Source: Sphingobacteriales bacterium 50-39 (GTDB lineage Bacteria > Bacteroidota > Bacteroidia > Chitinophagales > Chitinophagaceae). Taken from it: a DNA stretch of 64,000 nucleotides. The notes below the pieces were generated by a model. The model did not search any database. It was given only the letters and a program-made list of their open reading frames with translations, and had not been told where the DNA came from. How positions within the stretch are numbered: position 1 is the first letter of the stretch; each line of letters begins with the position of its first letter. This document shows, piece after piece, positions 26,701 to 33,623 of this stretch. Location of the stretch: assembly GCA_001898505.1 (NCBI GenBank), contig MKTZ01000027.1, forward strand, positions 124,001 to 188,000, written 5' to 3'. Both the position numbers and the translations under genes were made by a program.

Positions 26701-26708
26701 CAAAGCTA
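26701..26708 (-). promoter_or_regulatory. -7 element TAGCTTTG of the efflux operon
   Basis: Minus strand TAGCTTTG is a perfect TAnnTTTG match. Its centre is 33 bp downstream of the centre of the palindrome at 26730-26745. No -33 TTTG is present, consistent with activator dependence. Confidence 0.65.
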
Positions 26709-26729
26709 TTTTCAATTGATGGTGATAAC

Positions 26730-26745
26730 CGTGACTTTGGTCACG
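26730..26745. promoter_or_regulatory. Crp-type operator palindrome A (efflux operon)
   Basis: CGTGACTTTGGTCACG, a perfect 6-4-6 inverted repeat with the GTGA-N6-TCAC core of E. coli CRP sites. It is upstream of the TolC-adaptor-RND operon. Confidence 0.8.
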
Positions 26746-26757
26746 ACTGATGAGGAT

Positions 26758-26919
26758 TCATTTATGGTCCGGGGGCCTTCCTTTTCCGGCGGTGAATGCC
26801 TTTTGCCGGGCGGGATAGCGCAGCCATTCACGCAATGCAATAGATTGCCATATTGCAATCCCTCCCATTACCAGGCGGAGGACCCTCATTACGTTCCAGC
26901 CATAGAGTAGATGCTTCAT
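26758..26919 (-). pseudogene. Truncated small membrane protein downstream of rhodanese
   Basis: A 53-codon ORF beginning MKHLLYGWNVMRVLRLVMGG, 25 bp after the rhodanese stop. The start matches small DUF2892-type membrane proteins that accompany rhodaneses and normally have a second helix ending in a Cys-rich motif. Here the sequence turns polar and basic after the first helix (RYPARQKAFTAGKGRPPDHK) and stops, so the second helix is missing. I read it as a 3'-truncated or frame-disrupted gene; a genuine 53-residue product cannot be excluded. Confidence 0.45.
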
Positions 26920-26944
26920 CTCTTTAATGTTTGAGCTTATTCGT

Positions 26945-27253
26945 TTAGCAAATCGTACGTTCCAATGCCTGCCAGGACCCGCCATTGAATACCTCAAGAC
27001 CGGCCTGGGACAGGAGATTCAACGCCATTCCGCTCCTGGCACCGCTGAGGCAGCAGGTGATGATGGGTTTTCCCTGTTTTTTGAGATCTCCAATGCTGGC
27101 TTTGAGCCGATCGAGCGGGATGTTCAAGGCTCCTTCGATGTGGCCTGCCCTGAATTCTTCCGGTGTACGTACGTCTACGACGATGGCCCCGTTGAGGTGT
27201 ATCGTCCTGAGGTCTTCCTGTTTTCCAAACAGGTTCTTAAGAAAGTTTGCCAT
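26945..27253 (-). CDS. Single-domain rhodanese (sulfurtransferase)
   Basis: A 102-residue cytoplasmic rhodanese that transfers sulfane sulfur through a cysteine persulfide. It shows the N-terminal VVDVRTPEEFRAGHIEGALNIP block and the active-site loop CLSGARS with catalytic Cys68; Cys67 is adjacent. The ATG at 27253 (MANFLKN) is preferred over one at 27274 because the likely -7 element (27272-27279) would lie inside the longer reading frame. It is divergent from the Crp/Fnr gene and shares the palindrome at 27301-27316 with it. Context: persulfide or thiol stress module. Confidence 0.9.
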   Translation of the reverse strand: MANFLKNLFGKQEDLRTIHLNGAIVVDVRTPEEFRAGHIEGALNIPLDRLKASIGDLKKQGKPIITCCLSGARSGMALNLLSQAGLEVFNGGSWQALERTIC

Positions 27254-27271
27254 ATTCTTTTGAATTTTAGA

Positions 27272-27279
27272 CAAAAGTC
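27272..27279 (-). promoter_or_regulatory. -7-like element GACTTTTG of the rhodanese gene
   Basis: Minus strand GACTTTTG differs from TAnnTTTG at its first base. Its centre is again exactly 33 bp from the centre of palindrome B, as at the efflux and osmC promoters, which supports it despite the mismatch. Confidence 0.5.
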
Positions 27280-27300
27280 ATAACCTTCCGGAATTCGATT

Positions 27301-27316
27301 CGTGACAAATGTCACG
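27301..27316. promoter_or_regulatory. Crp-type operator palindrome B (rhodanese / crp divergent promoter)
   Basis: CGTGACAAATGTCACG, a perfect 6-4-6 inverted repeat between the divergent rhodanese and Crp/Fnr genes, suggesting autoregulation as well as control of the rhodanese. Confidence 0.8.
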
Positions 27317-27345
27317 TCGGGTCATTTTCGAATAGCAACAGTTGT

Positions 27346-27353
27346 TACATTTG
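27346..27353 (+). promoter_or_regulatory. -7 element TACATTTG of the crp/fnr gene
   Basis: Perfect TAnnTTTG match, 20 nt before the ATG at 27374. Its centre is 41 bp from the centre of palindrome B, 8 bp more than at the other promoters of the set. Confidence 0.6.
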
Positions 27354-27373
27354 TTCTATCTAAGCACACCACC

Positions 27374-28027
27374 ATGATCGACGAGCAGCAACTGAACGAA
27401 CTATTTCCTTCCTTTGAGCGAGACCTTGTGACCAATCTGGCCGATAAGGCCGTCATCCGTGAGATACCTGCCGGCCAGCTGCTTATGAAGACCGGACAAA
27501 ATTTCCGGAGTACGCTGATTATCACCAAGGGGCTAGTGAAGGTCTACCGGGAGGATGAGGAGGGGGACGAGTTCTTCATGTACTACCTGCAGCCCGGCCA
27601 GGCTTGTGCTTTATCATTGATATGCGCCACCAAGCAGGAGACCAGTCAGATCATGGCGCGCGCCGTCTCGGATACAGAGGTTATCAGTATCCCCCTTGAG
27701 TACATGGACAAGTGGATGACTGAATATAAGACCTGGTATCATTTTGTGCTGGAGTCTTACCGGAGCCGGTTTGAGGAATTGCTGATCACGATCGATCATA
27801 TCGCCTTTCGACATATGGATGAGAGGCTGCTTTTCTACCTGCAGAAACAACAGGATACATTGAAGACCCGTCGACTGCCGGTGTCTATCACTGAGATCGC
27901 TGCCGACCTGAACTCATCCCGCGAGGTTATCTCCCGGCTGCTCAAGAAGCTCGCGGATAAAGGACAGATCCGTCTGGACAAAAATTTTGTGGAAATACTT
28001 CACCTTGATATTAAAGGAGTTGAATAA
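27374..28027 (+). CDS. Crp/Fnr-family transcriptional regulator with Cys pair
   Basis: A 217-residue regulator: cupin-like sensor domain (10-120), dimerisation helix (125-150) and winged HTH (165-215). The recognition helix reads SSREVISRLLKK, with Arg183, Glu184 and Arg188 matching Arg180, Glu181 and Arg185 that contact GTGA in E. coli CRP. The cAMP cassette (GEL...RSA) is absent: the loop is CALSLICATKQETSQ, with Cys78 and Cys84 six residues apart. This suggests a redox or persulfide switch rather than cAMP control, as an inference. The ATG at 27374 is chosen; the frame extends to an ATG at 27302 that lies within the operator. Likely target sites are the three palindromes at 26730, 27301 and 28050. 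Confidence 0.92.
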   Translation: MIDEQQLNELFPSFERDLVTNLADKAVIREIPAGQLLMKTGQNFRSTLIITKGLVKVYREDEEGDEFFMYYLQPGQACALSLICATKQETSQIMARAVSDTEVISIPLEYMDKWMTEYKTWYHFVLESYRSRFEELLITIDHIAFRHMDERLLFYLQKQQDTLKTRRLPVSITEIAADLNSSREVISRLLKKLADKGQIRLDKNFVEILHLDIKGVE

Positions 28028-28044
28028 GCTGAGCCCGCTCAGCT
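28027..28044. repeat. Inverted repeat after the crp/fnr stop codon
   Basis: AGCTGAGC-CC-GCTCAGCT, an 8-bp perfect stem directly at the end of the regulator gene. No T-run follows, so it is at best a weak terminator; it sits 5 bp before palindrome C. Confidence 0.5.
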
Positions 28045-28049
28045 ACTCT

Positions 28050-28065
28050 CGTGACTAATGTCACG
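28050..28065. promoter_or_regulatory. Crp-type operator palindrome C (osmC promoter)
   Basis: CGTGACTAATGTCACG, a perfect 6-4-6 inverted repeat 48 bp upstream of the osmC-like ATG. Confidence 0.8.
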
Positions 28066-28086
28066 TTTTGGGCGCGTAATTGTGAC

Positions 28087-28094
28087 CATCTTTG
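28087..28094 (+). promoter_or_regulatory. -7 element CATCTTTG of the osmC-like gene
   Basis: One mismatch to TAnnTTTG; centre 33 bp downstream of the centre of palindrome C; 19 nt before the ATG. Confidence 0.55.
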
Positions 28095-28113
28095 TTATGA
28101 AAATCAAAGTAAG

Positions 28114-28557
28114 ATGGATAATCAACAATATTACGAAGTAGCCCTGGAATGGGAGGAAGGCCGTAAGGGTCTGATCAGTTCCCCAGTACTGAATGAATCT
28201 ATCGAGGTGGCCACACCGCCGGAATTCCCCAAGGGGGTGGCGGGGATATGGTCTCCCGAGCATTTGCTGGTGGCTGCCGTGGACAGCTGCCTCATGACGA
28301 CGTTCCTGGCGGTGGCCGAGAACTCGGGGCTTGAATTTATCCGATTTGAAAGCAGGGCGTTAGGCAAATTGGAAAAGGTCGATGGTAAATACCTGATCAG
28401 CGAGATCCAACTTTCTCCCAGACTGCAAATAAAAAGCGAGGTTTTTAGGGATAAAGCGCTCAAAGTGCTGGAGAAATCCGAAGCCGCCTGTCTGATCTCG
28501 AATTCCGTCAAGGCACGGATCGTATTCAAGCCCGAGATATTAGTCAAAGAAGGTTAA
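28114..28557 (+). CDS. OsmC/Ohr-family thiol peroxidase-like protein
   Basis: A 147-residue OsmC-fold protein. The two redox cysteines of the family are present: Cys59 in SPEHLLVAAVDSCLMTTFLA and Cys126 in KSEAACLISNSVKA. Family members reduce organic hydroperoxides or act on reactive sulfur species. The ATG at 28114 is chosen; the frame runs back to an ATG at 28051 that lies inside operator C and can be excluded. The SQR-like pseudogene follows 10 bp downstream, so both were probably one operon under the Crp-type regulator. Confidence 0.9.
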   Translation: MDNQQYYEVALEWEEGRKGLISSPVLNESIEVATPPEFPKGVAGIWSPEHLLVAAVDSCLMTTFLAVAENSGLEFIRFESRALGKLEKVDGKYLISEIQLSPRLQIKSEVFRDKALKVLEKSEAACLISNSVKARIVFKPEILVKEG

Positions 28558-28567
28558 ATTATTTTTT

Positions 28568-29270
28568 ATGAAAGTCATCGTCATCGGAGGCAATTTTGCG
28601 GGATTTACGGCCTCCATACAAATAAAAAGAAAATTAGGGAAAGAAGCCGATGTGCTGGTCATCGACCGGAATCCGGATCTTTTGTTCATGCCTTCCCTGA
28701 TCTGGGTGCCCACGGGCAGGAGGGAGGTGAAGAATATAACCATCTATGCGTACCCGGGAGAAACTGGAAGCATTCAAACAAAACCCAGGTCCTATCGTTA
28801 TCGGTGCGACCCAGCAGGCGGGGTGCATGGGGGCCGCTTATGAGTTCCTTTTCAATGTGGAGAAATGGCTTCGTGAAAATAAGATCAGGAAGAAGGTGGA
28901 TCTCTATTGGGTGACGCCGGAGTCTTATCTCGGCAACTTCGGCATCGATGGTATGCCGCTGGGAGAGGCCATGCTAAAGGCGTTCCAGGTTCACTATGCT
29001 AATGCCGATGAGACCGGCAAAATAGTTGCAGAGAACATTGCCCGCACTGTCCGTGGTAAGGGGCCATTGCTTGAAAAACCCTGGGGTAAGATCCCAGGGC
29101 TTTGTATCATGGATGCAGGCAGGAAGGAAGTGCTGATACTTTCCAATCATCTCTTCAAGCCACGGGTATTTGCCATTATGCTGCCGAATATTTTCAATGA
29201 TCTTGGAAAAGTCCTGCTGGAGAAATATTTTCTGTGGAAGATGCGGCATGGTTATGCTCATCTGCCGTAA
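28568..29270 (+). pseudogene. Decayed SQR-like NAD(P)/FAD-dependent oxidoreductase
   Basis: Remains of a sulfide:quinone oxidoreductase-type flavoprotein, normally about 400 residues. The N-terminal FAD motif is intact (VIVIGGNFAGFTASIQIKRK) up to SLIWVPTGRREVKNIT, then about 80 expected residues are missing and the frame shifts. From 28746 a second frame continues with REKLEAFKQNPGPIVIGATQ and AGCMGAAYEFLFNVEKWLRE up to GEAMLKAFQ. There a further stretch of roughly 130 expected residues, which should hold the second redox Cys and NAD region, is missing in frame. The C-terminus (GKIVAENIA to VLLEKYFLWKMRHGYAHLP) is well preserved. High similarity of what remains suggests recent loss. The second frame could still make a 174-residue fragment. 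The sizes of the losses are judged from memory of the family. Confidence 0.75.
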
Positions 29271-29296
29271 TGCTGCAATATGAATGGCGATACTGC

Positions 29297-30061
29297 TTAT
29301 AACTGCATGCCACCCGACGCTTCGATGCGCTGGCCGTTGACCCAACGTGCATCTTCCGTGCACAGGAACGCCACCACGCCGCCGATGTCTTCGGCTACAC
29401 CTGGGCGGCCTAAGGCTGTGATGCTGCTGACAGTTTTCTGCAGGTCCTCGCTATTACGGAGGCGGGCGTTGCCAAAGTCCGTCATGATAGCACCGGGGGC
29501 AACGACGTTGGCGCGAATGCCTCTTGCGCCAAGCTCTTTTGCCAGATAGCGGGTAAATGTCTCTATGGCGCTCTTAAGAGATCCGTAGACCGATGAGCCC
29601 GGCATGGAAACCCGGGCTAATCCGGAAGAAATGTTGACGATGCCACCACCGTCATTCATGAGAGGGAGGAGTTTTTGGGTTAGGAAATAAACGCCTTTGA
29701 AATGGACGTTCAGCAGATCGTCAAAAAATGTTTCTGTAACCTCGGTGATGGGACTATAACCGCCTTGCCCGGCGTTATTGATCAGGAAATCGAAGTGATC
29801 GGCGCCGAAATGTTTGCTTAAGGTTGTTTTGAGCTGATCCGTGAAGTTCCCAAAGCTCTGTATAGCGCCCGTATTGAGCTGCAATGTTGCGGCTTTTCGT
29901 CCGGCAGCCTCGATCTGTGCAACCACCTGCTGTGCGTCCTCAGCACGTTGGTTGTAGGTAATAATAACGTCCAGACCTTTTTCCGCCAGTCTTAAAGCCA
30001 TGTCTCTGCCCAGTCCGCGGCTCCCGCCGGTGACCAGGGCTATTTTGTTTTTCACTGCCAT
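29297..30061 (-). CDS. Classical short-chain dehydrogenase/reductase
   Basis: A 254-residue Rossmann-fold oxidoreductase. The cofactor motif TGGSRGLG (residues 11-18) and NNAG in INNAGQGG are present, as is the catalytic Ser-Tyr-Lys set (NISSGLARVSMPGSSVYGSLK). Cofactor is probably NADP(H), given the Arg in the glycine loop. It resembles 3-oxoacyl-ACP reductase or glucose dehydrogenase-type SDRs; the substrate is unknown. The gene stands alone, converging on the SQR-like pseudogene. Confidence 0.88.
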   Translation of the reverse strand: MAVKNKIALVTGGSRGLGRDMALRLAEKGLDVIITYNQRAEDAQQVVAQIEAAGRKAATLQLNTGAIQSFGNFTDQLKTTLSKHFGADHFDFLINNAGQGGYSPITEVTETFFDDLLNVHFKGVYFLTQKLLPLMNDGGGIVNISSGLARVSMPGSSVYGSLKSAIETFTRYLAKELGARGIRANVVAPGAIMTDFGNARLRNSEDLQKTVSSITALGRPGVAEDIGGVVAFLCTEDARWVNGQRIEASGGMQL

Positions 30062-30255
30062 TGTAGTTTTTTTACAAAGTTACGCGGCATCGCAGGGATG
30101 GCGGTTGCGGCAATCAATCGGAGATTTGTAAAAATCAAATAATCAGCAGGCGTTGTTAATCGGCAGGGCTGTCTAATGGAGGATCACTTTGCAACGATCA
30201 AAGAAGACTAATCATATTCTAATCCTCTTTTAACCTTCTTTTAAGCTGATAAAGA

Positions 30256-30263
30256 TAGATTTG
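30256..30263 (+). promoter_or_regulatory. -7 element TAGATTTG upstream of OmpA-like gene
   Basis: Perfect TAnnTTTG match 58 nt before the ATG at 30322; no clear -33 box. Confidence 0.45.
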
Positions 30264-30321
30264 GAAGTACATATCCCTCAAATACTTATCTTCGGGGATC
30301 GAAAAAACTGATTTCTAACTT

Positions 30322-31218
30322 ATGACAAAGATCAATCCCTTTCTGCCTGTCCTGATGGCAGGCTTTTTCTTTTTTACCGCGTGTGTTCCCACCAGTAAGT
30401 TCAATGCCTGTCAAATGGCGCTGTCATCTGCACGATATGACAGTACGCAATTGGCGGGTAAGGTAAAGGACCTGCAATCCTCCCTTGCGCAGGCGAACCA
30501 GCTGTCCAAAGACAAGCAACAACGGATCGACTCCCTGTCGAAGCAGCTGGATGATGCGTACAGCCAGCAGGCGGCGTTGAAAAAGCAAATGGAGGATCTG
30601 ACGGCAAAGAACCGTGATCTGTCATCCGAATCCGATAAGCGGCTCTCCCTGTTGAGCAAGAGCAAACAGGACCTGGTCAATCAGCAAGCCAAGCTGGAAC
30701 ACCTGCAGGCGCTGATGGATGCCCAGAAAAAGGCTATCGAGGCCATCAGGAAGAAAATGACGGATGCATTGGTAGGTTTCAAGTCCGACGAGCTGTCGGT
30801 CGCCATAAAGAATGGAAAGGTTTATGTGAGCCTCCAGGAAAACCTGCTGTTCCCATCCGGCAGCGCCGTGGTCAACCCCAAGGGGAAGGTGGCGCTTGGA
30901 AAGCTGGCCGAGGTGCTGAACCAGAACCCGGATATCACTGTCGACATCGAAGGACATACGGATTCCATTCCCATTCATGGTAAATACCAGGACAACTGGG
31001 ACCTCAGCCTGGCGCGTTCGGCCTCCATCGTACGTATCCTGACCATCGACTACAAGGTGGACTCCAAACGGGTGATCGCCTCTGGACATAGCCAGTATGA
31101 CCCTGTACAAACAAACAGCACACCGGAGGGCCGGGCGCTGAACAGGAGGACGGATATTATCCTTTCACCCAAGCTGGATGAGCTCTACAGGCTATTGCAG
31201 ACGCCGGATAATATGTAA
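30322..31218 (+). CDS. OmpA-family peptidoglycan-binding lipoprotein with coiled coil
   Basis: A 298-residue outer-membrane lipoprotein. Lipobox FFTAC puts the lipidated Cys at residue 21; residues about 40-150 form a long heptad-rich coiled coil; residues about 175-285 are an OmpA-C domain with VDIEGHTDSIPIHG and the peptidoglycan-contacting NRRTDI (SLARSASIVRIL between them). It should tether the outer membrane to the cell wall. It converges on the next gene with an 8-bp gap. Confidence 0.9.
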   Translation: MTKINPFLPVLMAGFFFFTACVPTSKFNACQMALSSARYDSTQLAGKVKDLQSSLAQANQLSKDKQQRIDSLSKQLDDAYSQQAALKKQMEDLTAKNRDLSSESDKRLSLLSKSKQDLVNQQAKLEHLQALMDAQKKAIEAIRKKMTDALVGFKSDELSVAIKNGKVYVSLQENLLFPSGSAVVNPKGKVALGKLAEVLNQNPDITVDIEGHTDSIPIHGKYQDNWDLSLARSASIVRILTIDYKVDSKRVIASGHSQYDPVQTNSTPEGRALNRRTDIILSPKLDELYRLLQTPDNM

Positions 31219-31226
31219 AATAGCAG

Positions 31227-32276
31227 CTAATAAGCTTTTTCGGGTGGTGGCGGTATCTTACGCAGGTGCATCAATGTGCCATTGACGGGATCGATGATCA
31301 TTTCGTAGGTTGTCTGATTACCGGCACTGGCCAATGCTCTGCCGACCAGGCCAAAAGCAAGCTGGGCACCGAATTTGTCGCCTTCGCTGGCGGCAGTCCT
31401 TACGTCGCCTGTGAAGTATAAATTGTTATGCGCTTTTTCCAGTGGGTAATACCCGTATTCCGTAGCGATATAAGGTTTACCTTTTAATACTACCGCATAC
31501 AGATTTTTCGACTTTACTTTAACCCGTCGGCCTGCTGTGTCTATTTCTACCCGGGTGATCGCCCCATGTTTGTCGGTCGTTATGGCGCCCCGGATGTCAG
31601 GTTGCTGGCTGGAGAAAGACTTGTAGCTGTAATAAATGCCATCTGTATATTGGGTAGCTGCAAAGAGGGGTATCCTGCTTTTTTCGATACTGTCGTAACT
31701 CATGATGTCCTGCATATGATAAATTGAAGTATCCTTTGGGGGGTGTGGCAGCTGCTGTGCCAACAGATCCGACAGCGCCTGGTTGCCCGCTGCTTCCAGC
31801 ATATCCGGTATAGCGCCGCCATAGGTCAATACCAATACTGTATCCAGGATCGACAAACGCCTATATCCATCCTGCTGAATTACATACAGGCCGGCCTGCA
31901 GATAGCAATACCGCGTCTCGGACTCTTCAGCAAAGTAGAAGTTGCGCAGTTGGAACAACAATTTCCCGTTGGCTGCCGTACTATCTATCAATGAGTCCAC
32001 TAATATTTGTAATTGGGGCTGAAAAGGCATACGCAGCTTGAGTCTCCCATCCCTTTTCATCAAACCGATGTTCACCGTGCCGATGTAATTTGTATCCTCC
32101 CGTGAGTCCACGAATTCAATGCTATTGTAGAGGCTGTTGGATACTTTGGTATAAGCCGGCCGGTGTTTTTTATGCGGCACGGGTTTAATCTCGAAATAGC
32201 GGAGGGGAATGTCCTGCGCAACCGCGTATAATCCAAGGATACACAGGCATAAGGTGACAGCATAGTTTTTTTTCAT
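31227..32276 (-). CDS. Secreted protein of unknown function
   Basis: A 349-residue protein with a cleavable signal peptide (VTLCLCILGLYAVAQ). The body is mixed alpha/beta with no motif I recognise. The C-terminal part has paired strands such as YAVVLKGKPYIATEYGYYPL, and the protein ends LMHLRKIPPPPEKAY. A periplasmic or surface location is likely. The ATG at 32276 is used; a GTG two codons upstream is also possible. Function unknown. Confidence 0.75.
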   Translation of the reverse strand: MKKNYAVTLCLCILGLYAVAQDIPLRYFEIKPVPHKKHRPAYTKVSNSLYNSIEFVDSREDTNYIGTVNIGLMKRDGRLKLRMPFQPQLQILVDSLIDSTAANGKLLFQLRNFYFAEESETRYCYLQAGLYVIQQDGYRRLSILDTVLVLTYGGAIPDMLEAAGNQALSDLLAQQLPHPPKDTSIYHMQDIMSYDSIEKSRIPLFAATQYTDGIYYSYKSFSSQQPDIRGAITTDKHGAITRVEIDTAGRRVKVKSKNLYAVVLKGKPYIATEYGYYPLEKAHNNLYFTGDVRTAASEGDKFGAQLAFGLVGRALASAGNQTTYEMIIDPVNGTLMHLRKIPPPPEKAY

Positions 32277-32444
32277 AATCACCTAAAATAACCTGCCTAT
32301 GCCGTATTTGCAAGTGATAAGGACTTAATCGCTTGTTAATCGATGGCTTTTGGTATGAAATAATTCCTTTCTTTCTGTCCAATTTCGGTTCGACCAGTCA
32401 TTATGGGGGTGTAACGCTATTTAATCCATCTAAAACTTTTTATC

Positions 32445-33284
32445 ATGGCAGTATCTCAAAGAGTTGCATCTTCCCCTGTTGTTGCCAGGATAGCCGGAGG
32501 CCGGCTGATCCGGGCTATTGGCTACTGGATCTTTACCGTCTTTGTCGCTTGGGAAATGATCCTGGGGGCATACTGGGACCTGTTCCAGATACCGTATGTC
32601 AGGAATGTATTTACCCATTTGCATCTTCCATCGTATTTTCTGATCGTCATGGGTATCTGGAAATTGCCTTGTGCCGTGGTATTGCTGATCCCCGGAGTGA
32701 CGCGTATGAAGGAATGGGCATATGCGGGGGCTTTTTTCACTTATTCGGGCGCTGCCGTATTGCATCTGTCCGTAGGTGATAGTATGAATGGTTGGGCAGG
32801 TCCGGTGTTATATGCGCTGTTTACCGTCGTCTCCTGGATATTGCGTCCACCATCCCGCCGGCTGGTTGCAAAGGCTGACGGTGTCGGACCGAAGGGGAGA
32901 TTTGAAAAGAGCAGGCTGGCTGCTTATTGGATAGCTACAGTCCTGATGGCATTTGTGGTGATCTCGGGAGGGATAGCTGAACTATCGAATTCGAAAACTA
33001 CTATTGACGGTATGCTCTCACTGGGTTACCCCATTTATTTTACTCATTTGCTGGGATGCTGGAAAATAGCGGGGGGGATCGTTCTGCTGGCGCCCGGTCT
33101 ACCGTTGGTCAAGGAGTGGGCGTATATCGGTATATTCCTGGATATGACAGGTGCATTCATGACGCATATAGTCAGTCATAGTGCGGCTCAACATCTGGTG
33201 TTCACGGGACTTTTTGCTGTACTTACCGTCCTGTCATGGGCGTTCCGTCCTGCTACACGAAAGATAGTGGGTCCGATCTTTTAA
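32445..33284 (+). CDS. Tandem DoxX-like membrane protein
   Basis: A 279-residue inner-membrane protein made of two consecutive DoxX-like four-helix modules (about 20-135 and 150-275). Corresponding pieces are easily seen: the first has VMGIWKLPCAVVLLIPG followed by RMKEWAYAGAFF, the second LLGCWKIAGGIVLLAPG followed by LVKEWAYIGIFL. Most DoxX-like proteins have a single module, so this is an internal duplication or fusion. DoxX proteins are linked to redox or detoxification processes but their reaction is not established. It overlaps the DUF1330-like gene on the opposite strand by 4 bp. Confidence 0.85.
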   Translation: MAVSQRVASSPVVARIAGGRLIRAIGYWIFTVFVAWEMILGAYWDLFQIPYVRNVFTHLHLPSYFLIVMGIWKLPCAVVLLIPGVTRMKEWAYAGAFFTYSGAAVLHLSVGDSMNGWAGPVLYALFTVVSWILRPPSRRLVAKADGVGPKGRFEKSRLAAYWIATVLMAFVVISGGIAELSNSKTTIDGMLSLGYPIYFTHLLGCWKIAGGIVLLAPGLPLVKEWAYIGIFLDMTGAFMTHIVSHSAAQHLVFTGLFAVLTVLSWAFRPATRKIVGPIF

Positions 33285-33583
33285 AGCGCCTGACCCTTGA
33301 TCAGCACGATGCGGTCGACCGATGCCTCTTTTAAGTGCAGCATGGATGCTCTTTCAGGGTCTTTGCTAAAATCCTCAAAGTCTTTTTCGGATGGGAAAGT
33401 TACCAGGTGGATCTCATATGGGAGTTCCGTCTCGCCCTGGATAAAGGAGGAGGTATCCGGGCGTATGCGCAGCAGCAATTGTCCTCTGTAACGGCTGATC
33501 AATGGGATGGCAACCTGTTCAAAGGTCTCGAATGTGCGTTCCTGGCCAGGTCTGACATAGACGAGCTGGGTAATGTAGATCAT
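33281..33583 (-). CDS. DUF1330-like ferredoxin-fold protein
   Basis: A 100-residue dimeric alpha-beta barrel type protein. It has the DUF1330-like pattern of YVRPGQERTFETFEQVAIPL, then HLVTFPSEKDFEDFSKDPER and a C-terminal strand DRIVLIKGQ. Role unknown. It is divergent from the following secreted rhodanese-like gene and convergent with the tandem DoxX gene. Confidence 0.75.
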   Translation of the reverse strand: MIYITQLVYVRPGQERTFETFEQVAIPLISRYRGQLLLRIRPDTSSFIQGETELPYEIHLVTFPSEKDFEDFSKDPERASMLHLKEASVDRIVLIKGQAL

Positions 33584-33611
33584 GCGTGTAGTAAATATAT
33601 AATAATCCCAG

Positions 33612-33619
33612 TATCTTTA
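33612..33619 (+). promoter_or_regulatory. -7-like element TATCTTTA, possibly leaderless
   Basis: One mismatch to TAnnTTTG, ending 4 nt before the ATG at 33624, the same spacing as the GTG start at 2704. Confidence 0.35.
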
Positions 33620-33623
33620 TAGG

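Noticed and set aside
28051-28113. Longer N-terminus for the OsmC-like protein starting at 28051
   Set aside because: That ATG lies within operator C and upstream of the -7 element, so it would not be in the mRNA.
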